A stretch of 64,000 nt of DNA from Chlamydiia bacterium (GTDB lineage: Bacteria; Chlamydiota; Chlamydiia; Chlamydiales; 2-12-FULL-49-11), in contig JAJACQ010000012.1 in NCBI GenBank assembly GCA_022601435.1, positions 1-64,000 on the forward strand. Reading direction: 5' to 3'. Position 1 is the first letter of the stretch. Every line of letters starts with the position of its first letter. A program made the translations under genes and the position numbers. The notes below the pieces were generated by a model. It did no database searches, was not told where the DNA came from, and worked only from the letters and a program-made list of their open reading frames with translations. Shown in pieces: positions 50,381-59,035 of this stretch.

Positions 50381-52414
50381 TTATGATTTTTGATTACAAG
50401 AAGTAACAGAGATATGGAAGGGATAAGAGTCTAAGAAGATCGAAGAGCCTTCTACTTGGCATTGTGGGTACTTTTTTGTATCAAAGTGGTATTTGTTAAC
50501 AAGTACAGCTAACTCTTTATTTTTATATACACGCTTATAGCCAATTTGGTAATCTTCTGTAAGGATAGGCTCATAGGTGCCATGAAGAATAATATCCCGA
50601 TTTTGTTTTCTAAACTCTAGGCCTTTTTTGAGGATAGACATTTTAATATTAGCGTTTGTGTCGATCAATTCTTTGCGGAGGGTAAAATCAACGAGGCGGC
50701 GATTATCAGGATCGACAAGGTTTGCGTTCTCTAGCTCTTCGCCTTGATATATATCCATGACGCCAAAAAGGCCCATTTGCAAAACCAGAGCGGACAAGCT
50801 TTTCATTAAAGCTGCTTTTGCAACTTGTTCTTTGAAGGGTAAAAAATGCTCCATAAATTCTTTATTTTCGATCACCTCTTTAACCCACTTTTTCAATCGC
50901 TCTTCATATTCCAAATTTGGGGTTAAATGATCAGAGTAATATTTTCCTTCGCGAGAAGATTTAATCATGTAATCTGTCATTCTTACCACTAGATTTTCAT
51001 CAGAGATAGCGATCAGGTTTTGAAAGAAAAAATAACTCATTCGCATACTTTTTAAAGAAGGATTTGTCTTCATAAAAAAGTTAAATTGCTTTTCGTATTG
51101 ATCTGGAATTTCGCTCAAGATATGAATACGCATTCGAGCATCTAGGGATCGTTTTGTATCGTGTGTTGAAAGCGTATGCATCGTATTTGGAAAGTGTCTA
51201 TGCAATTCTTTTAATCTAGTATGGAAGGTATTATTTGAAATCCCATATTGTGTAGGATTACCCCCAACTTCGTTTAATGAGCACAACCTTACATAACGAT
51301 AATTATAGGTATCTTCAGAACCTTTAGCAAAAACCGCAGGCAAAATTTGCTGAAGCTTTATTAACGTTTCACGATGTTCTGGTTGAAAGATATCTTTTTT
51401 AAAAAAATTTGTGTTTGTAAAAGAAGCAGCTTCTAAAATAGCTTTTTCATCTTCGCTTGAAAGTGAGTTCATTGTTGCGTATGTTCGATAGATTGGAAAG
51501 TGTGCTAAGAATAAAAGTAGCTCTTCTTTTTCAATGCCAAATAGTTTTGTAAAACGATTTGTTTCTGAGAGCAAATACTTGTTTAAGTAATCAATTTTAA
51601 TTTGTGCAAGATCAACTTCTTCCTCTTGATTTTTCGAGTAAAGTTTTGTAATTTTTTCTTCACCACTTTTATCTAGCAATACTTGATCAATCAAGAATAA
51701 AATATCGTAGCCAACGCTTCCATCACATTTAAAATCCAAAGGAAGCAACTCCCCTTCTTGTAGGATTTTTTCTAATGCAATATATAGTTGAGGAACGTCT
51801 TTATTAATCTTATCCAAAAATGCTTTTGGATCTTTTAGTCCATCAGGATGATCAACTCTAAAACCTTCAATCCATCCCTTATTCACGTAATGAAAAATCT
51901 TAGAAAAATAGAGTTTGTATAAAGCCTCGTTTTCAATATTGATCCCTACTAATTCGCATATATCAAAAAAGCGCCTATAATTAATTTCTTCATGTATATT
52001 AAAGCAAGTTCCCGGACGAATAAGCTTTCCATTTCCCCACTTCCAATCAATATCAAAAAAAGGAGCAAAGACAGATTCTTTTTCTTTTTCAACAACATCA
52101 TTCCACCAACGATTTTGAGTATCTGCTGCCATGTGATTTGGTACAATATCCATCATATGAATAATACCATGTTTTTTACATGCCTTACAAAAGGTAATAA
52201 ATGCTTTTTCTCCGCCTAATTCTTCACTAATCTGAGTCGATGAAATGATCATATAAGGATTATTAGATCCCTTCACTATCTCAAAGTAAGGGCTTGTATA
52301 AACCATTTCAATGCTAAGTTTCTTTAGATAAGGCAGAAGATTTGTGGCTTTGACAAAATCAAAAGATTTTGACAACTGTAATCTATAAGAAGAAATTGGA
52401 ATTTTCTTTTTCAT
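50381..52414 (-). CDS. treY: Malto-oligosyltrehalose synthase
   Basis: 677 residues. TreY-type GH13: SSYRLQLSKSFDF at the start, DIVPNHMAADTQN near 90, GFRVDHPDGL near 183 with the nucleophile Asp, YIALEKIL with the acid Glu, and LSTHDTKRS near 415. It turns the reducing end of a maltodextrin into a trehalose unit. The partner TreZ is not in the window. GAGGAG lies close before the ATG. Divergent from the transglutaminase-like gene with a 27-bp gap. Confidence 0.9.
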   Translation of the reverse strand: MKKKIPISSYRLQLSKSFDFVKATNLLPYLKKLSIEMVYTSPYFEIVKGSNNPYMIISSTQISEELGGEKAFITFCKACKKHGIIHMMDIVPNHMAADTQNRWWNDVVEKEKESVFAPFFDIDWKWGNGKLIRPGTCFNIHEEINYRRFFDICELVGINIENEALYKLYFSKIFHYVNKGWIEGFRVDHPDGLKDPKAFLDKINKDVPQLYIALEKILQEGELLPLDFKCDGSVGYDILFLIDQVLLDKSGEEKITKLYSKNQEEEVDLAQIKIDYLNKYLLSETNRFTKLFGIEKEELLLFLAHFPIYRTYATMNSLSSEDEKAILEAASFTNTNFFKKDIFQPEHRETLIKLQQILPAVFAKGSEDTYNYRYVRLCSLNEVGGNPTQYGISNNTFHTRLKELHRHFPNTMHTLSTHDTKRSLDARMRIHILSEIPDQYEKQFNFFMKTNPSLKSMRMSYFFFQNLIAISDENLVVRMTDYMIKSSREGKYYSDHLTPNLEYEERLKKWVKEVIENKEFMEHFLPFKEQVAKAALMKSLSALVLQMGLFGVMDIYQGEELENANLVDPDNRRLVDFTLRKELIDTNANIKMSILKKGLEFRKQNRDIILHGTYEPILTEDYQIGYKRVYKNKELAVLVNKYHFDTKKYPQCQVEGSSIFLDSYPFHISVTSCNQKS

Positions 52415-52441
52415 AACTCCTCATTATAGTAATATTTTTTT

Positions 52442-53968
52442 ATGAAGCGAATTATTTTCCTATTTCTTTTTCCAATAATTTTTCTTTTTTCTCGGACAGG
52501 AGATGTAGAGACGCTTTACAGTCTTCAAGATCCACAATGTCTTTCAAAGCTCTTAGCATTTTATCACCTCCATAAAGATAATGATCACGGGAAAAAAGCT
52601 CTTTCTCAAGTTTTTGCGTTGATTAACAAACATAGAACAACGCCTATTGAGCTAAACGCAATACCATTATTTCATAGAATGGATCTAGATAGTTTTTTAT
52701 CTTCATTGACAAAACAACCCGAAGAAACCTTAAAACCTCTTTCAAAAGAACAGCTTAATTTTATCTCAAAGATTTCAGATCACCTTCATCATAGAAAACT
52801 AAAGGGACATAATGCTACATCGCCAGAAGAAGTCCTGAAGCTTGCACCTGAAGAAGTTGATCTTTCAAGATCCATCTTCTTATCGCAATATGGAAAAGAT
52901 CAAATAGACGTCATTAAAAGTTATGAAGCAACCTTAGATCTTTTTGCTCTATCCATTCTTGCAAGACTAGATAAAAATCCTACAGATAGGCAAATAATCG
53001 AAAAGATCTCTTACTTTATCTTCTATGAGATGCTCTTTAGATTTCCTCCTCACTCATTATGGATTAAAGACATCGATCAATACTCATTTCTTCCTTCCAT
53101 CTTAGACTCACATCACGGTGTTTGTTTAGGTGTTTCGATCCTTTATTTAAGTATTGCACAGCGTCTAGGTTTAAATTTAACTATCTGCACACCTCCTGGT
53201 CACATATATCTAAGCCACCAAAGCCTAACAGATGAACTCAATATTGAAACTACGGCTCGAGGTATTCATATTCCCACAAAGAACTATTTGAGCATCCAAA
53301 CAAAGCATGTTGAGCATAAAAACATCAAAGAAGTCACAGGCCTCTATCACATAAATGCCGCCTCTGTTTATTGGCAGGCTAAGAATCACAGAAAAGCTAT
53401 TGAGCAGTATTTAAAAGCTTTAAGTTTTATACCAAATGATCCCCTCACCCAAACCTTTTTAGGTTACAACTATCTCTTTATCAACGATAAAAAAACAGCT
53501 CAAAAGTATTTTAATAATGTTAAAGGTCGAAGGATAGATGGCTCCATTTCAACAAACACCATCATAGAAGATTATCTATCTGGAAATGTGGATGAATCAG
53601 GGATACTAGCAATTTATGATCATTTAGATGAAACAAGAGAGTCCATTTTCAATAAGCAAAAAAAACTTAATGAAGTTTTAAAAAAATTTCCTAAATTTAG
53701 AGAAGGCATCTTTCATTTAGCTATAACATGGCTTCAGCTTGGCCGAAAGAAAGAAGCCTTAGAAGTATTAAATCGTTATCATGAAGTAGACCCTGTAAAC
53801 CCTATTGTCGAGTACTATTTAACTCATTTAAATTTCGTTAGACTAAAGCAAGCCCAAGCCAAGAGGCATTTTAAGGGTCTTAAATTTCTCTTAGAAAAAG
53901 AAAACCATCAACCTGAGTGTTTAAAAGAGTTAGCGATGATGCTAAAAACATCTTCATTACTAGATTAA
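52442..53968 (+). CDS. Exported transglutaminase-like protein with TPR region
   Basis: 508 residues. Signal peptide (about 1-18). A SirB1/transglutaminase-like core lies at about 130-290: HHGVCLGVSILYLSIAQRLGLN carries Cys228 and TPPGHIYLSH carries His254, the usual Cys-His pair. Residues about 310-500 form TPR-like helices (AASVYWQAKNHRKAIEQYLKAL, FPKFREGIFHLAITWLQLGRKKEALEVL). Such proteins may be peptidases or inactive scaffolds; the exported form here is unusual. It is convergent, with a 4-bp overlap, with the small exported protein downstream. Confidence 0.75.
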   Translation: MKRIIFLFLFPIIFLFSRTGDVETLYSLQDPQCLSKLLAFYHLHKDNDHGKKALSQVFALINKHRTTPIELNAIPLFHRMDLDSFLSSLTKQPEETLKPLSKEQLNFISKISDHLHHRKLKGHNATSPEEVLKLAPEEVDLSRSIFLSQYGKDQIDVIKSYEATLDLFALSILARLDKNPTDRQIIEKISYFIFYEMLFRFPPHSLWIKDIDQYSFLPSILDSHHGVCLGVSILYLSIAQRLGLNLTICTPPGHIYLSHQSLTDELNIETTARGIHIPTKNYLSIQTKHVEHKNIKEVTGLYHINAASVYWQAKNHRKAIEQYLKALSFIPNDPLTQTFLGYNYLFINDKKTAQKYFNNVKGRRIDGSISTNTIIEDYLSGNVDESGILAIYDHLDETRESIFNKQKKLNEVLKKFPKFREGIFHLAITWLQLGRKKEALEVLNRYHEVDPVNPIVEYYLTHLNFVRLKQAQAKRHFKGLKFLLEKENHQPECLKELAMMLKTSSLLD

Positions 53969-54291
53969 GTTAATCGTTGAACAGAAACAATTTTACGAGT
54001 CCACTTATTCTTCATTAAGAAAGGATATTGGGCATCTGGATGTGGTCCCTTTGTTATTTCAACAGGTGCAGGCCCTAACCACCCGGAAGTATATGGAACA
54101 TCTTCAGGATACACTGTCCATTGAGTTCCATTTTGTAGTGTGATAATTCTACCACCGCTAGATACTTCTGAGATAGTTGAATGCATACGCACTTCATGCA
54201 TTCTTTCATGTTGAGCAATTGCTATTTCTGCAGGAGATCCTCCCATTGAAGGAGCCGCTAAAAGATACGTGGAAAATAAAAAACAAATCAT
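53965..54291 (-). CDS. Small exported unknown protein
   Basis: 108 residues. A short hydrophobic start (MICFLFSTYLLAAPS) fits a signal peptide cut after LLA. The mature part has a beta-rich segment, RIITLQNGTQWTVYPEDV, and a conserved-looking Trp-Pro-Gly pattern. Family not recognised, but short periplasmic proteins of this kind are common in Chlamydiota. It overlaps the convergent transglutaminase-like gene by 4 bp. Confidence 0.55.
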   Translation of the reverse strand: MICFLFSTYLLAAPSMGGSPAEIAIAQHERMHEVRMHSTISEVSSGGRIITLQNGTQWTVYPEDVPYTSGWLGPAPVEITKGPHPDAQYPFLMKNKWTRKIVSVQRLT

Positions 54292-54377
54292 AAGTCTAAA
54301 TTACAGAAAAAAACTGATAAAAACAACTTGATTTTTGAAAAAATTTCTGCAATTAGAAAAATAACAAAGGAAGAATT

Positions 54378-55268
54378 ATGAGCATCGTTGCTAAAAAAAG
54401 AAGAACGTGGAAAAGAGCACCTGTAAAAAAAGTCACTAACCTCATTAAAGAAAACAACAAACAAAGAATAGAAAAGGTCGTGGTTGAAGGAAAAAGTGCC
54501 TTAATGATCACCTACAAAAATGAAATGACACTGAAAAATTTAACCTACCTAAAAAAAATCACTGAATTTTTATCTAGCAAAGCACTCCCCTTCTCAAAAC
54601 TTATATCTTTTGATAGAAGTACTCATGGGTACAGAGGAATTTGGAGTTATTGTGAAGGAAAACATAAAGCTGTTTGGTCCCATAATGAATACGCAGCTTT
54701 TGGTGAATTCTTAGGAAAAATGCACCTTGTTACTAAAAACTATAAAGAAAACTCTGTTTATAGACTTCCCCTTATTCTTCGTCTGAGAGAGAAGTATGAA
54801 GAACTAAAAAGTTTTATCCCTTCTTCTTTTGATAATTTTCCTCATCTTTTAGAAATAGTAGAAAAAAAATGGCCTCTGTTTTTATCGACGGGTCTTGTTC
54901 ATACAGATCTTTTTACTAACAATGTTCTTTTTAAGCACAACGAAGTTTCAGGTATTTTACAAAATCACAACTTTCAAACAGATGTTCTGCTTTATGATCT
55001 AACTCCAGTAGCAAAATCTCTTTATTTTTCACCTTGTACGGATATCAAAGAGAAAGAGTGTGCTTTTTTTACCGCATACAACTTATATTCTCCTCTTGCA
55101 AAAGAAGAAATCTTAGCTTTACCAGTCCTTACATCTGCAAAATTACTTTCTACATCCCTAAACATGATCGAAAATCACTTAAAAGAAAAGTCTTATAACG
55201 AGTCCCAATTAAATGCAGCTGCCATCTCATTAATTCACGCAGAAAAAGCTCTACTTCTTAACCAATAA
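54378..55268 (+). CDS. APH/homoserine kinase II-like protein, probably inactive as kinase
   Basis: 296 residues. The C-terminal half fits the aminoglycoside phosphotransferase fold. GLVHTDLFTNNVLF carries the catalytic loop (His175, Asp177, Asn182). Fifteen residues on, the metal-binding IDF is replaced by LQN (GILQNHNFQTDVLLYDL), so the Mg-holding Asp is Gln. The N-terminus is very basic (KKRRTWKRAPVKK). Without that Asp, kinase activity is doubtful; a binding or regulatory role is possible. AAGGAAG precedes the ATG. The MFS gene follows after 16 bp. Confidence 0.7.
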   Translation: MSIVAKKRRTWKRAPVKKVTNLIKENNKQRIEKVVVEGKSALMITYKNEMTLKNLTYLKKITEFLSSKALPFSKLISFDRSTHGYRGIWSYCEGKHKAVWSHNEYAAFGEFLGKMHLVTKNYKENSVYRLPLILRLREKYEELKSFIPSSFDNFPHLLEIVEKKWPLFLSTGLVHTDLFTNNVLFKHNEVSGILQNHNFQTDVLLYDLTPVAKSLYFSPCTDIKEKECAFFTAYNLYSPLAKEEILALPVLTSAKLLSTSLNMIENHLKEKSYNESQLNAAAISLIHAEKALLLNQ

Positions 55269-55284
55269 ATCTTATACTAAAAGC

Positions 55285-56496
55285 ATGCTGCACGTATTGA
55301 GACTAACCATTTCCCCAGTGTTATCCCTCATCATCATTATGATGGGAATCAGCTGCTTAAATACTTTTATCAGTTTGAAAATGACATCTGATGGTTTTTC
55401 TTCTTTAGTTACTGGATTTTCTTATTCATCTTATTATGCTGGAATGATGCTCGGAGCTATTTATCTTGAAAAAGTCATTCATTCAAAAGGTCATATCCGA
55501 TCTTTTGCGATGTTTGCAGCAATTTCATCTACAACAATCATGCTTCAAAGCTTCTTTGACCCTCCGATTCCATGGATTATATTCCGCTTTTTTACAGGAG
55601 CAGGAGTTGCAGGTCTTTTTATAGTTATTGAAAGTTGGCTTCTTTTAATGGCTTCTCCTAAAACAAGAGGTGCTGTGTTATCTATTTACATGATTGCTCT
55701 CTATTGCGCTCAATCTATTGGTCAATTTGGAATTAATCTTGTTCAAATTAACTCTGTAATGCCGTTTAACTTAAGCCTTATTTTTTGTACTGCTTCTATT
55801 ATTCCTGTATGCATCATGAGGGCAGCTGCGCCTACACTTGCAGAATCAGAATATATCAATGTATTTTATATCATGAAGAAAGTTCCATTAGGCTTTTTCT
55901 GTCATCTAACGGCCGGACTTGCGTTGGGTGCCTTTTATGCCGTAGGTCCTATCTACGCTTCAAAATCAGGATTTTCACTCCTCGAAATCTCCCTTGTTAT
56001 GGCTGTTGCGATACTTGGCGGTATGGCTCTTCAATGGCCTATAGGAAAGCTTTCTGATCTTTTTCAAAGAAGACATATTATCATTTTAGTGTGCGCAGGC
56101 CTTTGTCTTATTTCTTGTTCTATTGCTTTTTTTGAACATATCTCATTTTCACTATTACTATTTTTACTCTTCTTATTTGGTGGCTTTGCCTTTACAATCT
56201 ACCCTTTAGGAATTACCTATACATCAGATTTTTTCTCATCAGCAGGTATTACAGGAGTTACAGCTGCAGCTTTATTAGTTTTTGGATTTGGCTGTATTAT
56301 TGGACCCTCAGTAGCTCCTCTCTTTCTTGCTATCTTTGGACCCACTGGCCTTTTTGTCTATATAGCTATCTTAGCCATTTTATTAGGTATTTTGGCAATA
56401 TATCGACAACAAAAACTTCCACCACAGTCTGAAATTACAAAAGAACCGTATCATATACACCCTGGCTCTACAGCTAAATTTCCTGAGAACGATTAA
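55285..56496 (+). CDS. YcaD-type MFS transporter
   Basis: 403 residues with twelve hydrophobic segments. The pattern SSYYAGMMLGAIYLEKVIHSKGHIRSF, FRFFTGAGVAGLFIVIESWL and the PIGKLSDLFQRR loop match the YcaD/UPF0226 branch of MFS. Substrate unknown. It lies 16 bp after the kinase-like gene, probably on the same transcript. Confidence 0.8.
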   Translation: MLHVLRLTISPVLSLIIIMMGISCLNTFISLKMTSDGFSSLVTGFSYSSYYAGMMLGAIYLEKVIHSKGHIRSFAMFAAISSTTIMLQSFFDPPIPWIIFRFFTGAGVAGLFIVIESWLLLMASPKTRGAVLSIYMIALYCAQSIGQFGINLVQINSVMPFNLSLIFCTASIIPVCIMRAAAPTLAESEYINVFYIMKKVPLGFFCHLTAGLALGAFYAVGPIYASKSGFSLLEISLVMAVAILGGMALQWPIGKLSDLFQRRHIIILVCAGLCLISCSIAFFEHISFSLLLFLLFLFGGFAFTIYPLGITYTSDFFSSAGITGVTAAALLVFGFGCIIGPSVAPLFLAIFGPTGLFVYIAILAILLGILAIYRQQKLPPQSEITKEPYHIHPGSTAKFPEND

Positions 56497-56562
56497 GCAT
56501 CAAATACTAAAATTTTAAAATAAAAATTATATACCTTTTATCTTGAAAAAAGTGTTGTAAAA

Positions 56563-56584
56563 GTGTAAAAAAAAAATTTTACAC
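56563..56584. promoter_or_regulatory. Perfect inverted repeat before sthA
   Basis: GTGTAAAA, six A, TTTTACAC: 8-bp arms, centred 33 bp before the sthA ATG. GTGTTGTAA just upstream repeats part of an arm. This may be an operator, or a weak terminator of the MFS gene. GGAG lies before the sthA ATG. Confidence 0.45.
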
Positions 56585-56606
56585 TCAAATTTATTTTGGA
56601 GTAATT

Positions 56607-58019
56607 ATGAATAACTACGATGCAATTGTGATCGGTTCTGGACCTGCTGGCCAGAAGGCTGCTATTGCATCTGCAAAGCTTGGAAAAAAGGTGGCCTTAC
56701 TAGAAGCTTGGGATATCGGCGGTTCTTCGTTACATACTGCAACAATTCCCTCCAAGACTCTAAGAGAATCTATTTTAGAACTTACAAACTATCGAAGTAA
56801 AGGCTTTAATACAAACAACATTCCAACGCTAGATCGAAATGAGATCTCAATCACCGACTTAAACCATCGAATTAATTGGGTAAAGAGTCACTTAAAAGCT
56901 ACCATCAAACATCAACTCAAAAAAAATGGTATTGATTTATTTATTGGCCATGGAAGATTTTTAGATACAGAGAGTATAGAAGTGAGATTAAGAGATGGTG
57001 ATAAAAGGATTTTAAAAGGAAATAAGATATTTTTAGCAACGGGATCAACACCTAGAAAACCCTCTGATATCCCCTTTGATGGAAAGCGAGTTCTTACTTC
57101 AACTGATTTTTTATCAATGGATGAAATTCCAAAATCGATGATAGTTATTGGAGCAGGAATCATTGGTTGTGAATATGCTTCAATGATGTGTGTTTTAGGC
57201 GTTAAAGTAACTTTAATAGATCGTCATCCGAACTTGTTAGCATTTTTAGATAAAGAGATTGCCTTACATCTTCAAGTAGCACTTGAGGAAAATAACTTAA
57301 CATTTCTGTGCGAAAAAGAATTTGAATCTATCAAGATATTGGGTAAACAAGTAGAAATCACAATGTCAGATAAAACATCGATTACAGCAGATAAAGTACT
57401 TATAGCCTCCGGAAGAGAAGCAAACGTTAAAAATCTAGAAATTCAGAAAGCTAACATCAACCTCAATAAAAAAGGGTATATAGATGTGTCTAAAAACTTT
57501 CAGACTTCTCAAGAAAATATTTATGCAATAGGAGATGTAATAGGCGGGCCATGCCTTGCCTCTACTGCCTATATACAAGGTGCTTTTGCAGCAAACTGCG
57601 CCTTTTCTAATAATGCTTGTAAGACAATGAATATTTATCCATTTGGAATATATACAATTCCTGAGATCTCCTATATCGGAGAAACTGAAGAGTCTTTAAA
57701 AGCAAAAAATATCCCCTACGAGGTAGGACGTGCTTATTTTTACGAAATTTCGCGCTGTATAATCACCGGAAATAAAACAGGATTATGTAAATTACTGTTT
57801 TGCCGAAAAAATTTTACCCTCCTTGGAGCCCATATAATTGGGCGTGGAGCTACCGAAGTGATCCATATTGCGCAACTTGCGATTTCATTAAATGCCAAAA
57901 TTCATTATTTTGTAGATCACGTTTTTAATTTTCCGACATATGCGGAAATGTACGCATTGGCAGCACGAAATGGGATAAACAAAGTATTACTACAAAAAAA
58001 CGAGGAAAACATAGTATGA
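56607..58019 (+). CDS. sthA: Soluble pyridine nucleotide transhydrogenase-like flavoprotein
   Basis: 470 residues. FAD motif GSGPAG near residue 9, second motif GAGIIGCEYASM near 183, and YAIGDVIGGPCLAS near 305. The TIPSKTLRES block (near 47) is the SthA mark. In E. coli SthA one redox Cys remains in the preceding GGGC; here GGSSLHTA has none, so no disulfide step is possible, in keeping with hydride exchange between NADPH and NAD. The dimerisation domain ends at about 465. Its stop overlaps the next start by 4 bp. Confidence 0.88.
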   Translation: MNNYDAIVIGSGPAGQKAAIASAKLGKKVALLEAWDIGGSSLHTATIPSKTLRESILELTNYRSKGFNTNNIPTLDRNEISITDLNHRINWVKSHLKATIKHQLKKNGIDLFIGHGRFLDTESIEVRLRDGDKRILKGNKIFLATGSTPRKPSDIPFDGKRVLTSTDFLSMDEIPKSMIVIGAGIIGCEYASMMCVLGVKVTLIDRHPNLLAFLDKEIALHLQVALEENNLTFLCEKEFESIKILGKQVEITMSDKTSITADKVLIASGREANVKNLEIQKANINLNKKGYIDVSKNFQTSQENIYAIGDVIGGPCLASTAYIQGAFAANCAFSNNACKTMNIYPFGIYTIPEISYIGETEESLKAKNIPYEVGRAYFYEISRCIITGNKTGLCKLLFCRKNFTLLGAHIIGRGATEVIHIAQLAISLNAKIHYFVDHVFNFPTYAEMYALAARNGINKVLLQKNEENIV

Positions 58020-58486
58020 CGATATACAACATATTTGATTATGCTGAAACATCAAATGATTTTGAAGATGAGTCCGCCCAGGCATTTAAGACTATGGGTG
58101 ACAACTATATTCAAGATCCAAGCTCAAAGAAAGATGCCTTCTTGTCTGCTTTTTTTGCACGCATGTTTTTCTTATGCCTTCTTATAGTCGACACCCTTTG
58201 GGGCGCTTTATCAATTACAATGTTTTCTCTAAAGCTCTCTTTAAACGTCATCACTTTCTTCAAATCTAAGAAACTAAGAAAGTCCTTAAAAAAATCTATT
58301 CTTGCCTTAAGAAGATCGCTTGTATGCTTTATAGCCCTTTTTATCGCTATCATCTCTCCTGCTCTCGGCATTATGTTCTCATGCATGTACTTTTTAATGT
58401 ATGACAAAAATGGGGTTGATGAAATCGTTCCGTCATCACTAAAAGGACATTTCAAAGAAATCCTTCCATCATCACCATTTGCTTAA
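58016..58486 (+). CDS. Inc-like or small membrane protein coupled to sthA
   Basis: 156 residues, not recognised. Polar N-terminus (1-40), then hydrophobic stretches at about 42-80 and 102-128 separated by a Lys-Arg-rich loop (KSKKLRKSLKKS), and a short tail. The two hydrophobic regions resemble Inc proteins, though the basic loop is longer than usual. The start overlaps sthA by 4 bp (ATGA). Confidence 0.5.
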   Translation: MTIYNIFDYAETSNDFEDESAQAFKTMGDNYIQDPSSKKDAFLSAFFARMFFLCLLIVDTLWGALSITMFSLKLSLNVITFFKSKKLRKSLKKSILALRRSLVCFIALFIAIISPALGIMFSCMYFLMYDKNGVDEIVPSSLKGHFKEILPSSPFA

Positions 58487-58489
58487 AAC

Positions 58490-59035
58490 ATGACAACCTT
58501 CACTTTTAAAAAAGCTTCAATCTCACATAAAGATCTTATCTTTTCATGGCTAGCAAAACCTCACATACAAGAATTTTGGGATAACAGCTCTGAACATAAA
58601 GAAGATATCCTTATTTTTTTAGAGGGACGAAAGAAAACGTCCACCTACTTTAAAGGCTCATTTACTTATTGGATTGGTTATATAAATAACGATCCCTTTG
58701 CGTTTATCATGACATCAGAGATTTTACCAAAAGAAGATATTCCCCAAATTTGGAAAGAGCATCTTTCAAAAACAGGGAAAACTATAGGAATAGATTTTTG
58801 TATTGGTAATGAAGAATACCTAGGAAAAGGATATGCAGCAAAAACACTTGAAGCCTTTACAGACTATATAAAAAAAAGCAACTCGCAAATAGATAGATTT
58901 TATATAGATCCAGATGAATCAAACCCAAAAGCTACTAGAGTTTATGAAAAAGCCGGATTTAAAAAAGTGGGAAGCTTTTCTGTAGAGAAAGGTTTTTTTA
59001 AAGATCACGAGTCATTATTGATGATCAAAACTTAG
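58490..59035 (+). CDS. GNAT family N-acetyltransferase
   Basis: 181 residues. Acetyltransferase of the AAC(6')/IucB-like type: WLAKPHIQEFWD near residue 20, TIGIDFCIGNEEYLGKGYAAKTLEAF with the acetyl-CoA loop (GKGYA) near 115, and ATRVYEKAGFKKVG near 145. Substrate unknown. It starts 3 bp after the membrane protein and overlaps the convergent murJ by 4 bp. Confidence 0.85.
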   Translation: MTTFTFKKASISHKDLIFSWLAKPHIQEFWDNSSEHKEDILIFLEGRKKTSTYFKGSFTYWIGYINNDPFAFIMTSEILPKEDIPQIWKEHLSKTGKTIGIDFCIGNEEYLGKGYAAKTLEAFTDYIKKSNSQIDRFYIDPDESNPKATRVYEKAGFKKVGSFSVEKGFFKDHESLLMIKT

